Source: Candidatus Bathycorpusculum fermentans (GTDB lineage: Archaea > Thermoproteota > Bathyarchaeia > Bathyarchaeales > Bathycorpusculaceae). From it: a stretch of DNA of 16,573 nt. The first letter of the stretch is position 1. Each line of letters begins with the position of its first letter. Of this stretch, positions 7,750 through 14,946 are shown in pieces. The notes under the pieces were generated by a model, which was not told the origin of the DNA, did not search any database, and worked only from the letters and a program-made list of their open reading frames with translations. A program made the translations under genes and the position numbers. The stretch covers positions 1 through 16,573 of the forward strand of contig WRGM01000149.1 in NCBI GenBank assembly GCA_009787175.1, written 5' to 3'.

Positions 7750-7910
7750 GTATAATCTGTTATTTCTATAAATGTTGATTTAAATATGTTCTAATTTTAT
7801 TTGGTTGCTCGTTATGTTTTATATTAAACGTGTTGTTTGTTAGGGCAAAGATTATATCTATTAGGCAAACCTCTTACTTTTCTATCTTCAGGGTTTAAAA
7901 GGCGTAAACT

Positions 7911-8822
7911 ATGGATTTGACACAGAAGATCCTTGACATTAAAAAGGAAAAGAAGGCGATAATTCTTGCGCATAATTATGAGCGTCCAGAAGTGCAAGAT
8001 ATAGCTGATTATACTGGTGATAGCATTGAGCTTAGCCGTAAGGCTATGGAGGAACAGGATGCTGAACTGATTGTTTTTGCTGCTGTGGATTTTATGGCTG
8101 AGTCAGCTGCTATTTTAAATCCGAAAAAGAAAGTTCTTTTACCCTGCACCGGTGCACGTTGCCCTATGGCTCAAATGTTAACAGTTGATGAGATAAAACG
8201 TGCTAAAAGTCTCTATCCAGATGCACCCGTGGTGGTGTATGTTAATACATTAGCTGCTGCTAAGGCATATAGTGATATATGTTGTACATCTGCTAACGCC
8301 GTTCAAGTAGTTCAATCACTTGACGCTGACACAATACTTTTTGGGCCTGACCGCAATTTAGGTGAGTACGTTGCTGAGATAACTGGGAAAAAAATTATTT
8401 CCATTCCAGAATGGGGCTTTTGTCCAACACATTTACTATTTCAGCCTGAGGATATCTTAGTTTTAAAGATGCAGCATCCTGATGCGACTGTTATGGTTCA
8501 TCCTGAATGTAGTTTTGATGCTCGTAAAGTAGCTGATTTTATAGGTAGTACTTCAAAAATGTGCAAATATGCTAAGGAATCGAATTCTAAAAAATTCATT
8601 GTTGGTACCGAAAATGGTATTATGCATAGGCTCAAAAAAGAGAATCCTGATAAAGAATTCATAATTGCCTATGATGGCGCAATTTGTCCTAATATGAAGT
8701 TAACAACTCTTGAGCGTATTTATACTTCTTTAAAGGAAGAGAAACATTTGGTGAAAATACCTGAGGTAATTGCTAAGAGAGCTCGCGCTTCACTGGAGCG
8801 AATGTTTGAAGTGAAGTGCTAA
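7911..8822 (+). CDS. nadA: Quinolinate synthase NadA
   Basis: NadA condenses iminoaspartate with dihydroxyacetone phosphate to quinolinate, the first dedicated intermediate of de novo NAD synthesis, using a [4Fe-4S] cluster. The 303-residue length is normal for the compact archaeal/Thermotoga type. The three cluster cysteines are recognisable: Cys84 (ARCPMA), Cys171 (WGFCPTH) and Cys259 (AICPNM). Active-site residues are also present: His21 and Tyr23 in AHNYERPEVQD, the VVYVNT segment around 108-113, and His197/Glu199 in MVHPECSFD. The partners nadB or aspartate dehydrogenase and nadC are not in the window, so the rest of the pathway lies elsewhere. The 3' end converges on nikR with only three bases between the stop codons. 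The ATG at 7911 follows a TTTAAAAGG sequence whose AAGG could act as a weak ribosome-binding site. Confidence 0.95.
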   Translation: MDLTQKILDIKKEKKAIILAHNYERPEVQDIADYTGDSIELSRKAMEEQDAELIVFAAVDFMAESAAILNPKKKVLLPCTGARCPMAQMLTVDEIKRAKSLYPDAPVVVYVNTLAAAKAYSDICCTSANAVQVVQSLDADTILFGPDRNLGEYVAEITGKKIISIPEWGFCPTHLLFQPEDILVLKMQHPDATVMVHPECSFDARKVADFIGSTSKMCKYAKESNSKKFIVGTENGIMHRLKKENPDKEFIIAYDGAICPNMKLTTLERIYTSLKEEKHLVKIPEVIAKRARASLERMFEVKC

Positions 8823-8825
8823 AAG

Positions 8826-9233
8826 CTAAACATTTACTATTGTTGCTTTAAGGATTTTTACTCCTTTCCTTGTCGCTAGCTCGTTGCTCAAATGTTTTAT
8901 CTCTGAACTCTTACCTTTTACTGCTATAACTTCTAAGCAGTCATGTTCACCAAGATGTATATGCATCGTTGACGAAATCAGGTCTGAATGATGATGTTGA
9001 GCATCTGTTAAGCCACTTTCTAAGTTACGCACTTCATGATTATACACCATTATAATAACGCCTGTTTGAATAGTATCCTCTTCTTTTAGCCATTTACGTT
9101 CAGAAACAAACAATCGTATTGAGTCTTGTATAGCTTTACTTCTACTATTATATCCCATAGAGTTTACGATTTCGTCAAAATCTTTAAGCAGGTCAGGAGG
9201 AAATGTTACACCTGCACGGACAATTTTTGACAT
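8826..9233 (-). CDS. nikR: NikR, nickel-responsive ribbon-helix-helix regulator
   Basis: NikR is a tetrameric repressor that binds DNA when nickel is present and controls nickel uptake and Ni-enzyme genes. The 135-residue protein shows an N-terminal ribbon-helix-helix (RAGVTFPPDLLKDFDEIV, then NSRSKAIQDSIRLFV, about 6-43) and a C-terminal ACT-like metal domain. All four high-affinity nickel ligands are conserved with the spacing of E. coli NikR (76/87/89/95): His80, His91, His93 and Cys99. No nickel transporter, hydrogenase or urease gene is in the window, so its targets are elsewhere or include neighbouring promoters. No Shine-Dalgarno precedes the ATG. A palindromic, TATA-like element at 9265-9276 lies about 30 bases upstream, so the transcript may be leaderless or nearly so. 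It is divergent from ilvC. Confidence 0.93.
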   Translation of the reverse strand: MSKIVRAGVTFPPDLLKDFDEIVNSMGYNSRSKAIQDSIRLFVSERKWLKEEDTIQTGVIIMVYNHEVRNLESGLTDAQHHHSDLISSTMHIHLGEHDCLEVIAVKGKSSEIKHLSNELATRKGVKILKATIVNV

Positions 9234-9264
9234 TGTTAATCAAATATATAATAGACATTTAAGT

Positions 9265-9276
9265 TAAAAGCTTTTA
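9265..9276. promoter_or_regulatory. 12-bp perfect palindrome in the nikR-ilvC intergenic region
   Basis: TAAAAGCTTTTA is a perfect palindrome 32 bases upstream of the nikR ATG, overlapping the sequence most likely to be the nikR TATA region. It could be an autoregulatory site. An ACCA-N11-TGGT element (9284-9302) is adjacent. Being AT-rich, it may be chance. Confidence 0.3.
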
Positions 9277-9417
9277 GTGGCAGACCATTTTATCAGACTG
9301 GTTTATTGATTTGCTCATAATTTGTATATCTGTAGGGGGCTGTTTGGTTTTTTAGGGATAATTTTTATTTAGTGCGCTTTCTTCAAGGTTAGTTAAAAAT
9401 GTTAATGAGGAATATTA

Positions 9418-10473
9418 ATGGTTGAATTGGATTTTGGTGGGGTCAAGGAGAATGTTGTTACCCAAAAAGAGTTTACTGTTGAACAGGCACAAAATGTTCT
9501 ACAGAACGAGGTTATTGCAACTTTAGGTTATGGTATTCAAGGACGGTCACAGGCATTAAATATGCGTGATCAGGGCATTAAGGTAATTGTTGGTCAAAGA
9601 CCTGGCTCTAAGACTTGGGAGTTAGCTGTTAAGGATGGTTGGGTTCCTGATGTGTCTCTTTTTACTGTTGAAGAGGCGGCTAAACGTGGGACCATTAAAA
9701 TGTTTTTGTTAACTGATGCAGGTCAGAAGGAAGAGTGGTCTCAGGTTAAGAAGTCTTTGAAGGCGGGTGATGCTCTCTATGTTAGTCATGGCTTTAGTGT
9801 TGTTTTCAAGGAGCAAACAGGTGTTGTTCCTCCTGCAGATATTGATGTTATTCTAGTTGCGCCTAAGGGTAGTGGTACTAGTGTTCGCCGAAACTTTTTA
9901 GATGGTAGTGGTATTAACAGTAGTTTTGCTATTTTCCAAAATGCCACAGGTCGTGCTGAGGAGCGTGCTAAGGCTATGGGTATCGCAATTGGCAGCGGAT
10001 ATCTATTTCCGACAACTTTTGAGAAAGAAACCTTTAGCGACTTAACAGGTGAACGTGGGACTTTAATGGGTGCTCTAGCAGGTATAATTGAGGCTCAATA
10101 TGCGACTTTGCGTGAGCATGGGCATAGTCCAAGTGAGGCGTTTAATGAAACTGTTGAAGAACTAACTCAAAGTCTCATACGTCTTGTTGATGAAAATGGT
10201 ATGGATTGGATGTATAACAATTGTAGTGAAACCGCGCGAATAGGTGCATTGCGCTGGAAAGAACGATTCAGAAGTGCAACAAAGCCTGTTTTTGAATCTC
10301 TATATGAACTTACAGCAGCAGGCGAAGAGTCCCGTATTGTCTTAGAACGTAGTAAAGAAGCAAATTATAAACAAAAACTTGCTGATGAACTAAAAGCTAT
10401 GGGCAACAGTGAACTATGGCGCACAGGTGCAATAGTCCGCTCACTACGTCCCTCAAACCAGAAGAAAGAATAA
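9418..10473 (+). CDS. ilvC: Ketol-acid reductoisomerase (class I)
   Basis: This enzyme of branched-chain amino acid synthesis isomerises and reduces 2-acetolactate or acetohydroxybutyrate to the dihydroxy acid. The 351-residue class I form shows the nucleotide-binding GYGIQGRSQALNMRD (38-51), the cofactor-specificity loop VGQRPGSKTWE (58-68, with Arg61 and Ser64 suggesting NADPH), His124 in the SHGF motif, and Mg ligands Asp208 and Glu212 in DLTGERG. Second-site acids are in FNETVEEL (242-249). The MYNNCSETARIGALRW segment (265-280) recalls yeast-type enzymes more than the usual short archaeal or bacterial form. No ilvB, ilvN, ilvD or leu gene is nearby. The start is supported by GAGG at 9407-9410 with a 7-base spacer. 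The coding strand is G/T-rich at the 5' end and becomes more balanced toward the 3' end. Confidence 0.93.
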   Translation: MVELDFGGVKENVVTQKEFTVEQAQNVLQNEVIATLGYGIQGRSQALNMRDQGIKVIVGQRPGSKTWELAVKDGWVPDVSLFTVEEAAKRGTIKMFLLTDAGQKEEWSQVKKSLKAGDALYVSHGFSVVFKEQTGVVPPADIDVILVAPKGSGTSVRRNFLDGSGINSSFAIFQNATGRAEERAKAMGIAIGSGYLFPTTFEKETFSDLTGERGTLMGALAGIIEAQYATLREHGHSPSEAFNETVEELTQSLIRLVDENGMDWMYNNCSETARIGALRWKERFRSATKPVFESLYELTAAGEESRIVLERSKEANYKQKLADELKAMGNSELWRTGAIVRSLRPSNQKKE

Positions 10474-10477
10474 ATTA

Positions 10478-10496
10478 TTTCTTTCTTTCTCTTTTT
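10478..10496 (+). terminator. Pyrimidine-rich terminator after ilvC
   Basis: An almost pure T/C tract a few bases after the ilvC stop, ending in five T, fits archaeal T-rich termination. Confidence 0.5.
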
Positions 10497-10592
10497 GTAC
10501 TTTAGCTTTTTAAATTTTAATAATGTTTGCAGCGTTTTAGGCGATTGTAACAAGCCCTACATGGGTTGCTGTTGGTTTGGATGTTATCTATT

Positions 10593-10628
10593 TTTATATT
10601 AAGTAGTGATATTCTTTAGCTAAAGAAT
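10593..10628 (+). promoter_or_regulatory. Promoter with 18-bp perfect palindromic operator for the phenol-lyase-like gene
   Basis: A TATA-like TTTATATTAA at 10593-10602 predicts a transcript start near 10621-10624. Exactly there lies a perfect 18-base palindrome, ATTCTTTAG/CTAAAGAAT (10611-10628). It ends 18 bases before the preferred ATG (10647). A dimeric regulator bound here would block initiation by RNA polymerase. No regulator gene adjoins it, and identity of the binder is unknown. Confidence 0.6.
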
Positions 10629-10646
10629 TGGATGAAAGGTAGTCAT

Positions 10647-12095
10647 ATGCGAAAATTAAAATTTTATACCGATAACGCTGTGCCTCTTGAAATGCACAAG
10701 GTGCGTATTGTACAAAAACTAAATTTACTTCCAATTGATGATAGATTAAAAGCTATTAGCGAAGCTGGAAATAACACTTTCCTACTTCGAAATAAAGACA
10801 CTTTTCTAGATATGTTAACAGATAGCGGGGTAAATGCTATGAGTGACATACAGCTTAGTGCTATGATGACTGCCGATGATAGCTATGCAGGTAGTGCCAC
10901 TTTCTCTAAAATGGAAAGCAAACTTCAAGAAATTTTCGGAACAAAATATGTCCTACCCGCACACCAAGGCCGCGCATGTGAACATATAATCGCTAAAGTA
11001 TTTGTGAAAAACGGCGACATAGTGCCTATGAATTACCATTTCACAACAACAAAAGCACACATAGGTCTCCAAGGCGCTAAAGTTTTAGAAATTCACTATC
11101 CTGAAGCATTAATAGTTGAAAGCGATAACCCCTTTAAAGGCAATATGTCCCCTGAGCTTCTAAAAAAAGCTATAGCTGAATACGGTGCGGATAAAATCTC
11201 TTTTGTACGCATGGAAGCTGGAACAAATCTAATAGGTGGTCAACCTTTCTCACTTGCAAACCTGAAAGAAATATATAAAATCTGCAAACAACACAACCTC
11301 CTATTGGTACTTGATGCTAGCCTATTATCAGATAATTTGTATTTTATTAAAGTACGTGAACCCGCTTATCAGAATGTGGAAATCCGAAAAATCGCTAGAG
11401 AAATCGCCGATAACTCTGATATTATATACTTCTCCGCCAGAAAATTAGGCCATGCACGCGGCGGCGGCATTTGCACAAATAATCATGAGTTATACATGAA
11501 AATGCGTGAGCTAGTACCGCTATATGAGGGCTTTCTAACATACGGTGGTATGAGCGTTAGAGAAATTGAAGCAATCGCTGTTGGTTTAGAGGAAACAATG
11601 GATTATGATATGATAAGTCAGGGACCATTATTTATAGAATACATGGTAAATGAGCTAAAACAACGTGGCGTACCTGTAGTTACCCCCGCAGGCGGTTTAG
11701 GCTGCCACTTAAACGCTATGGAGTTTGTATCTCATATTCCCCAATCTGAATATCCCGCAGGCGCACTAGGTTCTGCGCTATTTATCGCCAGCGGCATAAG
11801 AGGCATGGAACGTGGCACATTATCTGAGGAACGCGAAGCTGACGGATCTGAACATTACTCCAACATGGAACTTTTACGCTTAGCCCTCCCCCGAAGAGTC
11901 TTCACGTTATCACAGATCAAATATGCCATTGACAGAATCACATGGCTCTATGAAAACCGTAAAATTATAGGCGGACTAAAATTCGTAGAAGAACCCAAAG
12001 TCCTACGCTTCTTCATGGGCAAACTAGCACCAGTATCCGACTGGCAAGAAAAACTAGTAGAAAAATTCAAAGCCGACCTTGGAGATAGCCTGTAA
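10647..12095 (+). CDS. Tyrosine phenol-lyase/tryptophanase-family PLP lyase
   Basis: This fold-type I PLP enzyme of the beta-eliminating lyase family (482 residues) cleaves an aromatic amino acid to pyruvate, ammonia and an aromatic product. Against remembered Citrobacter TPL, the PLP Lys is Lys266 (SARKLG). Conserved are the HQGR Arg109, Phe132, Tyr80 (SYAGS), Asn194 (TNLIGGQP), Asp223, carboxylate-binding Arg411, and the LRFF end. Two residues that separate TPL from tryptophanase are TPL-like: Thr133 (TPL Thr124; Asp in tryptophanase) and Arg389 in GMERG (TPL Arg381; Ile in tryptophanase). Oddities: Leu226 replaces the PLP-contacting Arg217, Leu replaces the Asp after the PLP Lys, and the His343 position is Leu351. 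Substrate therefore remains uncertain. A longer start (10632) exists, but AAAGGT at 10635-10640 favours 10647. The 3' end converges on the dehydrogenase gene. Confidence 0.85.
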   Translation: MRKLKFYTDNAVPLEMHKVRIVQKLNLLPIDDRLKAISEAGNNTFLLRNKDTFLDMLTDSGVNAMSDIQLSAMMTADDSYAGSATFSKMESKLQEIFGTKYVLPAHQGRACEHIIAKVFVKNGDIVPMNYHFTTTKAHIGLQGAKVLEIHYPEALIVESDNPFKGNMSPELLKKAIAEYGADKISFVRMEAGTNLIGGQPFSLANLKEIYKICKQHNLLLVLDASLLSDNLYFIKVREPAYQNVEIRKIAREIADNSDIIYFSARKLGHARGGGICTNNHELYMKMRELVPLYEGFLTYGGMSVREIEAIAVGLEETMDYDMISQGPLFIEYMVNELKQRGVPVVTPAGGLGCHLNAMEFVSHIPQSEYPAGALGSALFIASGIRGMERGTLSEEREADGSEHYSNMELLRLALPRRVFTLSQIKYAIDRITWLYENRKIIGGLKFVEEPKVLRFFMGKLAPVSDWQEKLVEKFKADLGDSL

Positions 12096-12141
12096 GCAAC
12101 TAAAAATTGATGTTGAAAGTTCAAAGTCGTTATCTTTGAAA

Positions 12142-12190
12142 ACTTCTGCTTTTTCCTTTTTGGGTTTTAGCTGTTTCTTTTTTTCTTCTA
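12142..12190 (+). terminator. T-rich terminator region downstream of the phenol-lyase-like gene
   Basis: Several T-runs (at 12150-12190, e.g. TTTTTCC, TTTTTGGG, CTTTTTTTCTTC) follow the stop and run into the 3' end of the converging dehydrogenase gene. This probably ends the rightward transcript. The gap between the two stop codons is about 90 bases. Confidence 0.5.
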
Positions 12191-13222
12191 CAGGTCAGCA
12201 TTGTTGGGTTCGAGAATCACTTTTAATGATTCTCCCCCGTTTGTCATTAATCTATAGCCTTCTTGAGTTTCGCGTAGTGGTAATCTGTGTGTTATCATGT
12301 CTTTGATGTTTAATTTTTTGGTGGACAGAATTTTTAGTGCTTCTTCTAGGTCATTTGGTGCTGCGCCATAGCTGGTCTGTATGGTGGTCTCATTTCTCCA
12401 GAATTGGTTAAGTGGTAGTGGAATTTTTACTGTAGGCTCTGGAACGGCAAAGAATAAAATGGTGCCGCCTCTTTCAACGCAATCAGCTGATAATGTTACA
12501 GCTGATGTTGCTCCTGTGCAGACTATTACTTTATCTGCCAAGTATCCATCATTTACTGATTTAATTTTCTGTGGCAATGTCTCTTCTGAAGTAAATGCGT
12601 AGTCTGCGCCAAATTGTAGTGCAAGTTTCATACGGTATTGGTTAATGTCTGCTACTAAAACTTTTTTTACACCTTTAAACTTGGCAAGCTGCGCGTGTAG
12701 TATACCTGAAACTCCGCTACCTATGATAAGTACAGTATCATCCTTTTGGACATTAGCTAATCTTTGCCCTCTTACAACGCATGCTAAGGGCTCAATAAAT
12801 GTGCCCTCTTCAAATGTCATATTATCTGGCAATTTATATGTGCCAAGTTGTACGTTGATTTTTGGAATTTTAATATACTGTGAAAAACCACCGGGATAAT
12901 AATTAGTATTATGCAAAGTCTCACAGGCGGTGTGATGCCCTTTTTGACAGTAAATGCATGCGTTACAGGGTACATGATGGGAGATAAACACGTGGTCGCC
13001 TACTTTAAAGTTGGAAACTTTTTTACCCACTTGACTAATTACGCCTGCTGCTTCATGACCTAACACACGTGGTGCTTTAGGAATACGATACCATTCTAAA
13101 ACGTCACTTCCACATATGCCGCTTGCCATAACTTTTAGCAAAACCTCTTCCTCACCTATCTCCGGCATAGGAAACTCTTCAACACGCACATCCTTATTAT
13201 TATAATAAACAGCAACAAGCAT
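12188..13222 (-). CDS. Zinc-dependent medium-chain alcohol/polyol dehydrogenase (MDR)
   Basis: This 344-residue MDR-superfamily oxidoreductase is of the sorbitol/threonine dehydrogenase type. Catalytic zinc ligands are Cys37 (GICGSD), His56 and Glu57 (GHEAAG), with Glu144 (FIEPLAC). A structural zinc site is complete: Cys86, Cys89, Cys92 and Cys100 with the classic spacing. The Rossmann motif is GSGVSG (168-173), and Asp192 at the end of the next strand suggests NAD+ preference. The likely reaction is reversible oxidation of a secondary alcohol or polyol; the substrate is unknown. The gene follows the LsrF-like gene by 15 bases on the same strand, so the two are probably one transcript and may act on connected intermediates. 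Upstream in-frame TTG (13234) and GTG (13231) starts exist, but GGTGA five bases before the ATG at 13222 decides for the ATG. Confidence 0.88.
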   Translation of the reverse strand: MLVAVYYNNKDVRVEEFPMPEIGEEEVLLKVMASGICGSDVLEWYRIPKAPRVLGHEAAGVISQVGKKVSNFKVGDHVFISHHVPCNACIYCQKGHHTACETLHNTNYYPGGFSQYIKIPKINVQLGTYKLPDNMTFEEGTFIEPLACVVRGQRLANVQKDDTVLIIGSGVSGILHAQLAKFKGVKKVLVADINQYRMKLALQFGADYAFTSEETLPQKIKSVNDGYLADKVIVCTGATSAVTLSADCVERGGTILFFAVPEPTVKIPLPLNQFWRNETTIQTSYGAAPNDLEEALKILSTKKLNIKDMITHRLPLRETQEGYRLMTNGGESLKVILEPNNADL

Positions 13223-13237
13223 AAACTTCACCAAAAA

Positions 13238-14035
13238 CTAAGTTTTTTCTACTATTAACTTGTTGTAAAAATCTTCAGCTTCTTTAGCAGTAAACCCTTC
13301 ATGAATTATAGCCCGTATAGCTCTAATTGACGCAACAGGATACGCCGTCTGCCAAATATTTCTACCTAAATTAACACCCACAGCACCCTTCTGCATACCA
13401 TCATATACAAAATCAAAAACTTCCCTCTGAGTCTCCGTCTTTGGACCACCAGCAATTACAACAGGCACGGGACAACCATCAATAACCTTCTCAAAATGCT
13501 CCTTACAATAATAAGTTTTCACTACACGCGCCCCAATCTCCGCAGCAATACGCGCAGCAAGAGCTAAATAACGCGCCTCACGCTTCTCCAACTCTTTCCC
13601 CACAGCACAAACAGCCATAACTGGAACACCATAATTCTCACACTCATCAACCAACTCAGACAAGTTAGTCAAACTCTTATTTTCATACTTTGAACCAACA
13701 AAAACCGACATAGACACCGCAGACGCATTTAACCTTATAATCTCCTCAATAGACGTTACACGACTCTCATTTGCAAGATCCTCCCCTACAACTGAAACCG
13801 CACCTGAAACCCTCATAACATACGGCTTATCTAATGCCGGATCAATACAGCTACGCAAAACACCACGTGTAAGCATTAAAGCATCTGCATACTGAACAAT
13901 CGGCTTTATCGTTTCAGCAGGTCTTTCAAGACAATGTGTTGGACCCTGAAAATAACCATGATCAATTGGCAAAAAAAGCGCTTTACCATCTTTTTGAATA
14001 AGCCTATTTAATCTATTTCGCATACCCCATTCCAT
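13238..14035 (-). CDS. LsrF-like class I aldolase/thiolase (DeoC/FbaB superfamily)
   Basis: This 265-residue TIM-barrel Schiff-base enzyme most closely recalls E. coli LsrF, which converts 3-hydroxy-2,4-pentadione-5-phosphate and CoA to DHAP and acetyl-CoA in AI-2 breakdown. Shared segments include MEWGMRNRL, DHGYFQGPTHCLER (25-38), LTRGVLRS (55-62), VKTYYCKEHFE with Schiff-base Lys173, GCPVPVVIAGGPK (187-199) and the phosphate-binding GRNIW (224-228). His26 corresponds to the LsrF active-site His. Related archaeal enzymes act as fructose-bisphosphate aldolase or as ADH synthase in the alternative shikimate route, so the substrate is not settled; the LsrF-specific wording of several motifs favours the thiolase group. 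No lsrK, lsrG, lsrR or transporter is nearby. The open frame extends to 14062, but GGAG eight bases upstream of the ATG at 14035 and alignment to LsrF fix this start. Confidence 0.82.
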   Translation of the reverse strand: MEWGMRNRLNRLIQKDGKALFLPIDHGYFQGPTHCLERPAETIKPIVQYADALMLTRGVLRSCIDPALDKPYVMRVSGAVSVVGEDLANESRVTSIEEIIRLNASAVSMSVFVGSKYENKSLTNLSELVDECENYGVPVMAVCAVGKELEKREARYLALAARIAAEIGARVVKTYYCKEHFEKVIDGCPVPVVIAGGPKTETQREVFDFVYDGMQKGAVGVNLGRNIWQTAYPVASIRAIRAIIHEGFTAKEAEDFYNKLIVEKT

Positions 14036-14077
14036 AATAATTACTCCGATAAAAGAAAACACTCATTCTAACCGTAT

Positions 14078-14090
14078 AAAAGTTTACTGA
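14078..14090 (-). promoter_or_regulatory. TATA-like promoter element for the LsrF-like/dehydrogenase unit
   Basis: Read on the minus strand, AACTTTTATACGG about 45-55 bases before the ATG predicts a transcript start near 14055-14060 and a short leader carrying the GGAG ribosome-binding site. The divergent gene at 14253 has its own TATA-like stretch (TTTTTATAATTG, about 14200-14211). Confidence 0.4.
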
Positions 14091-14252
14091 TAAACACTAA
14101 TGCATATTAAAGTAGCAACCACGCAAAAATCAACATTTCAAATAATAAGACAATTTTTCTTCTTTTCTCTTGCTTTTATATCAAATTTAAGAGTGTTATT
14201 TTTATAATTGTATACTGTATGCACAACAAGAAAAGTTGAGGGACTAATTTAA

Positions 14253-14945
14253 GTGACAGTTATAGTTGACGATGCAGGTAGCGGCGATTTACTCTTTGGC
14301 GTTGTAATCGGCGCTTACCGACAAGAAAGCGGCTACTTCAAATATGATGTTATTGACGTACGCTTCTATCAAGAAATTTTCAAAGAAAAAGAGTATTTAC
14401 AAGAATCCTCACGTATAGTTTCTAAACTCGTTGCTGCATTTAACCCTGAACCTGCTGAAGAAATTCACATTTGTCAAGGATGTATTTTTGACGTAGCTGC
14501 TGAAAATCTGCGCAAAATCTATGGTGAAGACCGCGTTAAACGTGTTCATGTTGAAGGTGAAGCTCAACGTTTAATTGAGCTTGCCTACCTTGATGAAATC
14601 CGCAATTTAGGCTATGAACCATTAACAGAACGCGATGAAAAACGAGGAAAAAACTTTTTCCATATGATGCGCTGGCTAAAAGACAACCCAAAAATGCTCC
14701 AATACGCAAAAACTGGGTGGCCAAAACTCAAAAACTATCAAGTATTTCAAAAATTTCACACCTCCGCGCAACCTGAATCTATACAAATTTACAAAGTAGT
14801 CTGCGTTGACTGCGGCAGTGACTGTGAAGTACCCTTCCAACCAAAAGCTGATAAACCCGTATACTGCAAAAAATGCTTAAAACAACACAGGCCAAATAAA
14901 ACTTCAAAACGACATAAAAAAACAAAAAACAGAAGAAAACAGTAA
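14253..14945 (+). CDS. Uncharacterised protein: RNase H-like N-terminus, CxxC...CxxC zinc module, basic tail
   Basis: This 230-residue archaeal protein has no assigned function. The N-terminus, VIVDDAGSGDLLFGVVIGAYR (split: VIVDDAGSGDLL at 3-14, then FGVVIGAYR), looks like the first strands of an RNase H/RuvC-like fold with Asp6, Asp7 and Asp12 as possible metal ligands. A middle region (about 40-170) is mixed helical, with Cys74, Cys77 and Asp80. Residues 184-208 form a zinc module, CVDC...CKKC (Cys184, 187, 205, 208), of the 'VVC-x-DCG-x-x-CEVPF-x-P..PVYC' type seen in many archaeal and candidate-phyla proteins. The last 20 residues are nearly all Lys, Arg, His and Asn, suggesting nucleic-acid binding. 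A nuclease or RNA-binding role is inference. The GTG start is supported by GAGGGA at 14238-14243. The gene is divergent from the LsrF-like gene. Confidence 0.6.
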   Translation: MTVIVDDAGSGDLLFGVVIGAYRQESGYFKYDVIDVRFYQEIFKEKEYLQESSRIVSKLVAAFNPEPAEEIHICQGCIFDVAAENLRKIYGEDRVKRVHVEGEAQRLIELAYLDEIRNLGYEPLTERDEKRGKNFFHMMRWLKDNPKMLQYAKTGWPKLKNYQVFQKFHTSAQPESIQIYKVVCVDCGSDCEVPFQPKADKPVYCKKCLKQHRPNKTSKRHKKTKNRRKQ

Positions 14946-14946
14946 C

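Noticed and set aside
10632..12095. Plain annotation as tryptophanase
   Set aside because: The two positions that separate tryptophanase from tyrosine phenol-lyase carry the phenol-lyase residues, so only the broader family name is justified.
12079..12899. Plus-strand open frames over the dehydrogenase gene
   Set aside because: They are antisense to a gene with complete catalytic and structural zinc motifs.
13238..14035. Plain annotation as fructose-bisphosphate aldolase
   Set aside because: The fold is shared, but several motifs follow LsrF more closely; the substrate is left open.
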